Positions 57,679 through 64,000 of a stretch of DNA of 64,000 nt are shown here, piece after piece. Location: assembly GCA_964563165.1 (NCBI GenBank), contig CAZLWA010000056.1, positions 65,868-129,867 on the forward strand, in the 5' to 3' direction. This DNA is from CAZLWA01 sp964563165. Lineage in GTDB: Bacteria; CLD3; SB21. Below the pieces are notes generated by a model that saw only the letters and a list, made by a program, of their open reading frames with translations, had not been told where the DNA came from and searched no databases. Position 1 is the first letter of the stretch, and every line of letters starts with the position of its first letter. A program made the translations under genes and the position numbers.

Positions 57679-60273
57679 ATGGCCATATCATCCCGCGACG
57701 TTCGCGATCAGTTCATAAATTTCTTTGCTCAGCGCGGACACAAATTCGTTCCGTCCAGTCCCGTGGTACCCCATGACGATCCGACCTTGCTGTTTACCAA
57801 TGCAGGCATGAATCAATTCAAGCCTATTTTTTTGGGAACGGAAAAACGCGACTACACCCGTGCGGTTAATTCTCAAAAATGCATCCGCGTGAGCGGCAAG
57901 CATAATGATCTCGAGGAAGTCGGGCACGATACCTATCATCACACGTTTTTTGAAATGCTCGGCAATTGGTCCTTCGGGGATTATTATAAAAAAGAAGCCG
58001 TCGAATGGGCGTGGACGCTGCTGACCGGGGAGTGGAAATTGCCTAAGAACAGGCTGTACGCAACGGTCTACAAAGATGACGATGAAGCTTTTGACGCATG
58101 GAGAAAAAATACGGACATCGAGCCTTCGCATATCATGCGCTTTGGCGAGAAAGATAATTTTTGGGAAATGGGTGAAACCGGCCCATGCGGGCCGTGTTCG
58201 GAAATCCATATGGACTTGACGGCGAACGGCGATGGAGGGAAATTAGTCAATGCCGGTTCGCCTGAAGTCATTGAATTATGGAACTTGGTATTTATCCAGT
58301 TCAAGCGGAATGCCGACAGCAGTTTGACCGGCCTGCCTTCCAAGCATGTGGATACCGGCGCGGGGTTTGAACGGATCACGCGAGTGCTGCAGGGAAAAAG
58401 CTCCAACTACGAGATTGATATTTTCGCCGATATCATCAAGGAAATCGAAGGGGTGACAAAAAAAAGTTATGGGAGCGGCGAAGCACCGTTCCGCGTGATT
58501 GCCGATCATATCCGTATGCTCACATTTGCGATCACCGACGGCGCGGTGCCCGGGAATGACGGACGCGGGTATGTGCTTCGGCGGATCTTGCGGCGTGCCG
58601 CGTTGTACGGACGAAAATTGGAAATGCATGAGCCGTTTATTCATAAATTGGTGGACAGCGTGGTCAAAGCGATGGGGAGTGCGTTTCCGGAAATAAAGTC
58701 TCGCCAGGCGTTCGTCGAAAAAACCATTAAAACCGAAGAAGAAAATTTTAATACGACGCTGGACCGGGGTCTCGAAATGTTTGACGATATCGTTCGCCGG
58801 CTGGACAAGAAAGGGACCAAGCACATTCCGGGCGAGGATGTATTTAAATTATACGACACGTATGGTTTTCCGGCCGATCTGACGCGCGTGATGGCGAGTG
58901 AACGCGGGCTCAGCGTGGACGAGAATAAATTCGCCGAAGAAATGGCGATTCAGAAACAACGTTCGCGCGAGGAAGGGAAAAAAGTCTTTATTTCCAAAGA
59001 CAGCGATTGGCGTGTCGTTGGCAAAGAATCGAAAACAAGATTTTTAGGATATGAGACTCTGCAATCGGAAGCCGCGTTGATAAAATATCATCGCGACGGA
59101 AAACTTCTGCAGTTGGTGTTTGACCGGACGCCGTTCTACGCCGAGTCCGGCGGGCAAGTAGGCGACAAAGGCACGGTACAATTCGACGGACCGTCGCTCG
59201 ACGTTTGGGATACGCAGCGCGTCGGCGACGACGTCGTCCATTTTGCAGATGATGCCGCGGAAATGGATTTGGAAAAATACCGGCAGGCCCGTTTGATCGT
59301 TTCTCCGCAGCATCGTAATGCAACGATCAAGAATCACTCCGTGACGCATCTCCTGCATGCCGCACTGAGAAAAGCTTTAGGCGAACATGTGCACCAGGCG
59401 GGATCGGTCGTCGAACCGGATCGCCTGCGATTTGACTTCACGCACTTCGAAATGATCAGCCGGGAACAACTTGCGGAAATCGAACGTATGGTGCATCAAA
59501 AAATTTTCGAGAATATCCCGCTGGTTCATCACCGAGACATACCTATAGCTGAGGCCAAGCGCATGGGCGCGTTATCGTTTTTCGGAGACAAGTACGGCGA
59601 TGTGGTCAACGTCGTCCAGTTCGGCGATTTCAGCAAAGAGTTCTGCGGCGGAACCCATGCGCCGTCGACGGGATTTATCGGCTTTTTTAAGATCATTTCC
59701 GAGTCAAGCATTGCGTCCGGGGTGCGGCGCATCGAAGCCGTCACCGGCGAAGCAGCTGAGAAGTTGATGCAGACCGAACATGAGACCCATGAAAAACTCA
59801 GGTCGCTTCTGCATTGCAAGCCCGATGAAATTTTCACGCAGGTAGAAAATCTTTTGGATCAGAAAAAAGATCTGGAAAAGGAGATGCACAAGCTGAAGTT
59901 GACCGTGGTCTCCGCAACGATCGATGAACTGATTCATACGGCGAAAGCTGTCAACGGCATGAAAGTGGTTTCTTCGAGAATTGATCTTCCGAGCGGAATT
60001 GAATTGAAGGATGTGGGAGATCATTTGCGGGTTAAATTAAAATCAGGCGTCGGCGTACTGGCCGCGGCGACGCATGACGGCGCCATGTTTATCTGCGTCG
60101 TGACGGACGATCTCATACGTGACCGCAAATACGACGCCGGGAGCCTGGTCAAGGAAATAGCCAAAATTGCCGGAGGCAGCGGCGGCGGGCGGCCGCATTT
60201 GGCAACCGCCGGAACCAAAGACGCAAGTAAAATTGACGATGCCCTTAATAATATTTATACGCTTATCCTATGA
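57679..60273 (+). CDS. alaS: Alanyl-tRNA synthetase
   Basis: 864 residues, close to the usual ~875. It charges tRNA-Ala and edits mischarged Ser and Gly. The aminoacylation domain begins DVRDQFINFFAQRGH and contains FTNAGMNQFKPIFLG and HHTFFEMLGNWSFGDYY. The editing domain has the zinc-binding NHSVTHLLHAAL and CGGTHAPSTG. The C-Ala domain ends GGSGGGRPHLATAG. Its stop overlaps the next start (ATGA). Confidence 0.98.
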   Translation: MAISSRDVRDQFINFFAQRGHKFVPSSPVVPHDDPTLLFTNAGMNQFKPIFLGTEKRDYTRAVNSQKCIRVSGKHNDLEEVGHDTYHHTFFEMLGNWSFGDYYKKEAVEWAWTLLTGEWKLPKNRLYATVYKDDDEAFDAWRKNTDIEPSHIMRFGEKDNFWEMGETGPCGPCSEIHMDLTANGDGGKLVNAGSPEVIELWNLVFIQFKRNADSSLTGLPSKHVDTGAGFERITRVLQGKSSNYEIDIFADIIKEIEGVTKKSYGSGEAPFRVIADHIRMLTFAITDGAVPGNDGRGYVLRRILRRAALYGRKLEMHEPFIHKLVDSVVKAMGSAFPEIKSRQAFVEKTIKTEEENFNTTLDRGLEMFDDIVRRLDKKGTKHIPGEDVFKLYDTYGFPADLTRVMASERGLSVDENKFAEEMAIQKQRSREEGKKVFISKDSDWRVVGKESKTRFLGYETLQSEAALIKYHRDGKLLQLVFDRTPFYAESGGQVGDKGTVQFDGPSLDVWDTQRVGDDVVHFADDAAEMDLEKYRQARLIVSPQHRNATIKNHSVTHLLHAALRKALGEHVHQAGSVVEPDRLRFDFTHFEMISREQLAEIERMVHQKIFENIPLVHHRDIPIAEAKRMGALSFFGDKYGDVVNVVQFGDFSKEFCGGTHAPSTGFIGFFKIISESSIASGVRRIEAVTGEAAEKLMQTEHETHEKLRSLLHCKPDEIFTQVENLLDQKKDLEKEMHKLKLTVVSATIDELIHTAKAVNGMKVVSSRIDLPSGIELKDVGDHLRVKLKSGVGVLAAATHDGAMFICVVTDDLIRDRKYDAGSLVKEIAKIAGGSGGGRPHLATAGTKDASKIDDALNNIYTLIL

Positions 60274-61772
60274 AACACAAATCAAAAGAAGATGATCCTT
60301 CTCAACGTCCCGACACGGTAAAGATCTCGAGCAAGGGACGCCTGAAAAAATTATTGGAAAAAAAATCCGGTCATTCGATCCCGCCAGGCCGGTCGAAGAA
60401 TGCGTCTTCACCGCCGCCGACAGAATCCGGACTTATGATCAGTGTGTCCGGTATTCGCGGCGTGATCGGCGGGGGACTTTCACCGGAAGTGATCGCCCGG
60501 TATGCCGCCGCGTTCGGAACGTGGGCGAATGGCGGAACCATCGTAGTCGGAAGAGATTCACGCGTGTCCGGCGAAATGATCAAGACCGCTGCCATCGCTG
60601 CACTGCTGGCGACGGGCTGCAAGATCATTGAAATAGGCATGGTGCCGACGCCGACGATTGAACTGGCCGTTAAGAATCTGAATGCCCACGGGGGTATCGC
60701 GATCACGGCGAGTCATAATCCGATCGAATGGAATGCGCTCAAGTTGATCGGACCCAACGGACTTTTTCTGAATCAGTCTCAAATGAATGAAGTACTCGAA
60801 TTGGCTCAACGTGGAAATAGCGCGTTTGCCAGCTGGGACAGGCTCGGGAAAGTTGAGTATTTCGATCACGCCGTTCAAAATCACCTGGATCAGATCGTGG
60901 AACTTGAATATCTAAATGTGCCTCAATTACAAGAACGAAAATTCAAAGTCGTTGTGGACTGCATCAACGGCGCCGGAGGCGTTATCATACCAAAACTCTT
61001 GAAACTGCTGGGATGTGAAGTTTTTGTTTTGAACGAAGACGCACATGGAATTTTTCCGCGTAATCCCGAGCCTTCACCGGAGAATTTAAGGACTCTGGAA
61101 GAAGCGGTGCTGGAACATACTGCGGATATCGGATTTGCGGTTGATCCCGATGTGGACCGCCTGGCCGTCGTTTCCGAGGAGGGTCATGCGATCGGTGAGG
61201 AGCTGACCCTGACGTCTGCGGTGGATTTTATCCTGTCTCACAAAAAAGGCCCTGTGGTCGTCAACGCGTCGACAACGATGGCCATTGATGACATAGCCGG
61301 GAGGTATGGATGTCCATGCTACCGAACGAAGATCGGAGAAATAAACGTTTCCGAAAAAATGAAAGAAGTAAACGCCGTTATTGGCGGTGAAGGCAACGGC
61401 GGTGTGATTTTGCCAGACATCCATCTTGGGCGGGATGCAGTGACCGGAATGGCGTTGATATTGCAATATCTCTGCGAGAAGAATATTTCCGTATCCGCGG
61501 TGGTCGGGGAATTGCCGAAGTACCTTATGAAAAAGGCGAAAGTCGAACCGGGGAACGTGGATGCGGAGCACGTGTTCGAAAAAATTATTAAGAAATATTC
61601 TTCGGAAACCATTGACAAGACCGACGGAATAAAAATTATCTTCAACGATGGCTGGATACATTTAAGAAAATCGAATACCGAGCCGGTGATCCGGATCATT
61701 GCCGAGTCAAAATCCAAAACACGGGTCGATGAATTATTATCCGCATTTACCTCGTATTTTCAAAACGCATAA
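60270..61772 (+). CDS. glmM: Phosphoglucosamine/phosphomannomutase family protein with N-terminal extension
   Basis: 500 residues if read from the ATG overlapping alaS. The phosphohexomutase core starts near residue 54 (MISVSGIRGVIGGGLSPEVI) and has the phosphoserine loop TASHNPIEWNA, the metal loop DPDVDRLAVV, the sugar loop GGEGNGGVI and the phosphate-binding RKSNTEPVIRI. The first ~53 residues are basic, low-complexity and not part of the fold, so ATG 60429 is an alternative start. GlmM makes glucosamine-1-phosphate for cell-wall precursors; phosphomannomutase activity cannot be excluded. Confidence 0.87.
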   Translation: MKHKSKEDDPSQRPDTVKISSKGRLKKLLEKKSGHSIPPGRSKNASSPPPTESGLMISVSGIRGVIGGGLSPEVIARYAAAFGTWANGGTIVVGRDSRVSGEMIKTAAIAALLATGCKIIEIGMVPTPTIELAVKNLNAHGGIAITASHNPIEWNALKLIGPNGLFLNQSQMNEVLELAQRGNSAFASWDRLGKVEYFDHAVQNHLDQIVELEYLNVPQLQERKFKVVVDCINGAGGVIIPKLLKLLGCEVFVLNEDAHGIFPRNPEPSPENLRTLEEAVLEHTADIGFAVDPDVDRLAVVSEEGHAIGEELTLTSAVDFILSHKKGPVVVNASTTMAIDDIAGRYGCPCYRTKIGEINVSEKMKEVNAVIGGEGNGGVILPDIHLGRDAVTGMALILQYLCEKNISVSAVVGELPKYLMKKAKVEPGNVDAEHVFEKIIKKYSSETIDKTDGIKIIFNDGWIHLRKSNTEPVIRIIAESKSKTRVDELLSAFTSYFQNA

Positions 61773-61841
61773 ATCGTAGCGGTGGAAGTTTGATAAATCT
61801 TTGATCCGACGAATTTCAAACATCTAACATAAGGAGAATCT

Positions 61842-63017
61842 ATGAACCACATGAAAAAAGGACTGGCGCTGATACTGTTGATGAGCGCAACCGTTTTCGC
61901 GCAAAAGCCAGCCTGGGTTGAAAATCCGGGTACGTATGCGTCCGAAAATTTTGTCGCTGTCGGCGTCGCCAAAGAAAGCAAAATGGACAAGGCCAAAGCC
62001 AAAGCCGAGAAAAAAGCGAAGAACGGAATTGAAAGTCTCTTGAAAAACAAATACGGGAAAAAAGACATCAAAACCGCGATGGCCGGCTTGAAAATGCAGG
62101 CGTATTGGCAGGACCCGATGACGAATTACTATTACGCTTTGGCCCTGCTGCCCTTTGAAGCGATTGACAAAAACTACAAGGCCCAGAAACAAGCGGAGAA
62201 AGCCAAATCCAGCGCAATGGGCGCCCTTCAAATGCTCAATGCGATGACGAAAGATCCGGATGTAATTATTGTTAAGCTGGAAATGGACAACGAGGATGAT
62301 TCTTCACAGATGTCGACGTCCGATAATTCGGGTGTGGAGATGCAAAAAGAAACGGTAACGACCAACTCGGGTTCCACAACAAATCAGGCCAAAAAAGAAG
62401 AAGTGAAAGACAATTTGTCCTTAACGGTTTCCTCGACTTCAAGCGGAACACAAATTAGCGATTTCAAAAACAAATCTTTCGGAAATTTCAGGTGGGTGGA
62501 TCAGGATCAGAATTCTAAATACTCTTTTCTCGGCGATGGATTTTTGTCGGCCAACGTAACGAATAATGAATGGTTTGATTCGAAGGAAGGGAACAAAGCC
62601 GCTCCGCGAATCGAACTGGCGGATGTGAAGGGCGATTTTACCGTTGAAGCTAAAGTGAAATCAGACTGGGACAAATACAGCTCGGGTTTCGGTTTGGTGG
62701 CGCATAACGGAAAACAGAATATCCGCACGTATGTATATTACAGAGGCGGCTACGTTTATTTAGACGGTTATGCCAATGATATCGACGTTCCAAAAACAGA
62801 AAAGGCCATTGAACAATTCAAGAACTTCGGCTACTTGAAACTCGTCCATAAGGGATATTCGTTTACGGCTTACTACAGTACGATAGCCGATGATTGGACG
62901 GAGATCGGAAGCTTTGAGACTGAATTCCCGCCTTCGTGCAGCGTGGGGTTGATGTTCTTGAATATGGAAGGCACTACGATTCCGATGAAGGTCGAGTATG
63001 TGAAGATCTCGCAGTAA
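61842..63017 (+). CDS. Secreted protein: LPP20-like N-terminus plus concanavalin-like C-terminus
   Basis: 391 residues; AAGGAG precedes ATG 61842. A signal peptide (about 1-20, LILLMSATVFAQ) is followed by an LPP20-like region (PAWVENPGTYASENFVAVGVAKES and a long Lys/Ala helix). A Ser/Thr-rich linker (about 150-205) leads to a C-terminal domain of ~180 residues resembling DUF1349 concanavalin-type folds (GDFTVEAKVKSDWDKYSSGF, GYLKLVHKGYSFTAYYS, CSVGLMFLNMEG). Such folds often bind carbohydrate. A terminator follows the stop. Confidence 0.7.
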   Translation: MNHMKKGLALILLMSATVFAQKPAWVENPGTYASENFVAVGVAKESKMDKAKAKAEKKAKNGIESLLKNKYGKKDIKTAMAGLKMQAYWQDPMTNYYYALALLPFEAIDKNYKAQKQAEKAKSSAMGALQMLNAMTKDPDVIIVKLEMDNEDDSSQMSTSDNSGVEMQKETVTTNSGSTTNQAKKEEVKDNLSLTVSSTSSGTQISDFKNKSFGNFRWVDQDQNSKYSFLGDGFLSANVTNNEWFDSKEGNKAAPRIELADVKGDFTVEAKVKSDWDKYSSGFGLVAHNGKQNIRTYVYYRGGYVYLDGYANDIDVPKTEKAIEQFKNFGYLKLVHKGYSFTAYYSTIADDWTEIGSFETEFPPSCSVGLMFLNMEGTTIPMKVEYVKISQ

Positions 63018-63039
63018 TTTTTCTCCAATAAGTTTTCTG

Positions 63040-63070
63040 AAAGCAAGCCTCATCCGGGGCTTGCTTTTTT
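63040..63070 (+). terminator. Rho-independent terminator
   Basis: AAAGCAAGCC (63040-63049) and GGCTTGCTTT (63058-63067) form a 10-bp stem followed by T-rich sequence. Confidence 0.9.
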
Positions 63071-63114
63071 ATTTTCTAAATCTTTAAGAAATAATAAAAA
63101 AAAACGAAAACTGC

Positions 63115-63143
63115 TTGACAACTATTTCTTTTTTCTCTATATT
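63115..63143 (+). promoter_or_regulatory. Promoter of the tRNA-Gly/tRNA-Thr/tuf unit
   Basis: Consensus TTGACA at 63115-63120 and TATATT at 63138-63143 with 17-nt spacing. The leader before tRNA-Gly is about 140 nt and holds nothing recognised. Confidence 0.8.
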
Positions 63144-63287
63144 TCGCTCTCAAAATTTGAAAACCTTCTTTCTAACGGTTTTTATTGAAGTTACTAATCG
63201 GATTTTGGCGAGAGTAACTCACAGTGCCCGGAAACAGGGTGAAGAGCGCCTTGTCTCTCGCAGAATGTTTTTTGAAAATAAATTGTT

Positions 63288-63360
63288 GCGGGAGTAACTC
63301 AGTTGGTAGAGTACCTGCCTTCCAAGCAGGATGTCGCGAGTTCGAACCTCGTCTCCCGCT
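63288..63360 (+). tRNA. tRNA-Gly (anticodon TCC)
   Basis: 73 nt. Acceptor GCGGGAG pairs with CTCCCGC (63353-63359), discriminator T63360. Anticodon stem CCTGC/GCAGG holds loop CTTCCAA with TCC at 63321-63323. T arm CGAGG-like stem with TTCGAAC. Two hairpin-bearing fragments of its 3' half follow. Confidence 0.97.
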
Positions 63361-63362
63361 CC

Positions 63363-63476
63363 GAATGAGAGACAAGCAGGATGTCGTCCCGACAAGTCGG
63401 GAAACCTCGTCTCCCGCTCCGAATGAGAGACAAGCAGGATGTCGTCCCGACAGGTCGGGAAGCCTCGTCTCCGCTC
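63363..63476 (+). repeat. Two tandem tRNA-Gly 3' fragments with hairpin inserts
   Basis: A unit of ~58 nt occurs twice (63363-63420, 63421-63476). Each has GAATGAGAGA, then CAAGCAGGATGTCG from tRNA-Gly, a 16-nt hairpin (TCCCGA/CAAG/TCGGGA at 63387-63402; TCCCGA/CAGG/TCGGGA at 63445-63460), then the 3' part CCTCGTCTCC-CGCTCC. The hairpin replaces the eight bases CGAGTTCG that form the 5' T stem and loop. The second copy has lost a C in the acceptor end. Confidence 0.85.
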
Positions 63477-63519
63477 TGGAGAATTGGAGCAGGTACATTG
63501 GATTCAAGGATGTTGTTCA

Positions 63520-63593
63520 GCCTGTGTAGCTCAGATGGTTAGAGCGCGTCCTTGGTAAGGACGAGGTCATCGGTTCGATTCCGATCTCAGGCT
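63520..63593 (+). tRNA. tRNA-Thr (anticodon GGT)
   Basis: 74 nt. Acceptor GCCTGTG pairs with CTCAGGC (63586-63592) except for a T6:T67 mismatch; discriminator T63593, then CA. Anticodon stem CGTCC/GGACG holds loop TTGGTAA with GGT at 63554-63556. T arm ATCGG-TTCGATT-CCGAT. It precedes tuf, as thrT precedes tufB in many bacteria. Confidence 0.94.
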
Positions 63594-63698
63594 CAGCAGG
63601 AAGAACGAATATTGTCGATCTGAGGCACAAGATTTTTTGCTGAACTAACCGGAAAAGTATTCAGAAGTGTAAAACCAATAACCAAGTATAAAACCCAT

Positions 63699-63753
63699 AA
63701 CCATAGAAACACAAAAGCACAAATGTTCTCAGTGACTCTGTGACTCAGTGGTT
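63699..63753. repeat. Imperfect inverted repeat in the tuf leader
   Basis: AACCATAGAAACACAAAAG on the left pairs imperfectly with CTCTGTGACTCAGTGGTT on the right. It resembles the CACAGAG-type intergenic hairpins common in bacteria and, in style, the repeat at 17654-17711. The flanking AAAGTATTCAG occurs on both sides (63655-63665 and 63754-63764). Confidence 0.5.
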
Positions 63754-63775
63754 AAAGTATTCAGGAGATTAAAAA

Positions 63776-64000
63776 ATGGCAAAGGAAAAATTCAAAAGGA
63801 CGAAGCCGCATATTAACATCGGTACGATCGGGCACGTGGATCACGGGAAGACGACGCTTACGTCGGCGATCACGATGGTATTAGCCTCCAGAGGAATGGC
63901 AAAACAGCGTTCGTATGATTCGATCGACAATGCGCCGGAAGAGAAAGCGCGCGGGATCACAATCAATACGGCGCATGTGGAATATGAGACCGCGAACCGT
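63776..64000 (+). CDS. tuf: Elongation factor Tu, N-terminal part (runs off the window)
   Basis: 75 codons are visible. ATG 63776 follows CAGGAGA. The sequence KPHINIGTIGHVDHGKTTLT has the G1 P loop (GHVDHGKT), and EEKARGITINTAHVEYE has the switch I G2 Thr. EF-Tu delivers aminoacyl-tRNA to the ribosome. The gene lies behind tRNA-Gly and tRNA-Thr, as in the tufB operon. Confidence 0.98.
   Translation, partial: MAKEKFKRTKPHINIGTIGHVDHGKTTLTSAITMVLASRGMAKQRSYDSIDNAPEEKARGITINTAHVEYETANR

Overview
The window looks like a chromosome segment of a Gram-negative bacterium. It carries Sec, Lol, an LptF/G-type permease and TonB/ExbBD genes, outer-membrane barrels and lipoprotein-like products. A FISUMP-domain protein, DUF4199, the futalosine enzyme MqnA, a CHASE2 adenylate cyclase and many TPR and STAS proteins point to the FCB side of the tree (Ignavibacteria, Calditrichota or KSB1-like). 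That placement is inferred from gene content only. Base composition looks close to half GC throughout and no long block stands out as foreign. Several promoters share one form, TTGAnn-17-TATATT.

Layout. 1-3.1 kb: end of cheB, a REC-GAF-kinase-like protein lacking the phospho-accepting His, and two small genes. 3.1-4.0 kb: an orphan sugar-ABC permease. 4.0-4.6 kb: tRNA-Thr(TGT), tRNA-Tyr(GTA) and three hairpin-bearing tRNA-Tyr relics. 4.8-11.2 kb: secD, secF, a STAS gene, purA, gatB. 11.2-12.0 kb: tRNA-Ser(GGA) with hairpin-interrupted copies on both sides of a GIY-YIG nuclease gene. 12.0-12.25 kb: a SelW-like selenoprotein with an in-frame TGA. 12.4-17.6 kb: an outer-membrane protein and an adenylate cyclase. 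17.7-21.3 kb: gap-pgk-tpi-secG and tRNA-Leu. 21.4-29.5 kb: DUF2007, mqnA, a bifunctional-nuclease-like protein, an LptF/G permease, rlmB, membrane proteins and a PstS-like protein. 29.6-34.6 kb: TPR, STAS, then exbB-exbD-exbD-tonB. 34.6-38.2 kb: two hsp20 genes (one broken), an aldolase, an acyltransferase, a sugar nucleotidyltransferase. 38.3-46.4 kb is a patchy accessory stretch, mostly on the minus strand, rich in palindromic repeats, with a DUF559 nuclease-like gene, a triple rhodanese and a truncated methyltransferase. 46.5-54.2 kb: an orphan zinc-hook coiled coil, lolC/E-lolE-unknown-lolD, a BatA-like protein and pyrR. 54.2-61.8 kb: signalling genes, alaS, a glmM-type mutase. 61.8-64 kb: a secreted protein, tRNA-Gly(TCC), tRNA-Thr(GGT) and the start of tuf.

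The most unusual feature is a set of tiny hairpins (9-16 nt, 3-4 nt loops), often in adjacent pairs, placed in the loops of extra tRNA copies. One full-length tRNA-Ser copy differs from the intact gene only by net insertions in the D, anticodon and T loops (151 versus 87 nt). Similar insertions occur in tRNA-Tyr and tRNA-Gly fragments. The tRNA-Ser set brackets a GIY-YIG nuclease gene. A second nuclease-like gene (DUF559) is bracketed by a different C/G-run palindrome. The tRNA order Thr(TGT)-Tyr(GTA) at one end and Gly(TCC)-Thr(GGT)-tuf at the other matches the two halves of the classical thrU-tyrU-glyT-thrT-tufB cluster, split here by about 59 kb.
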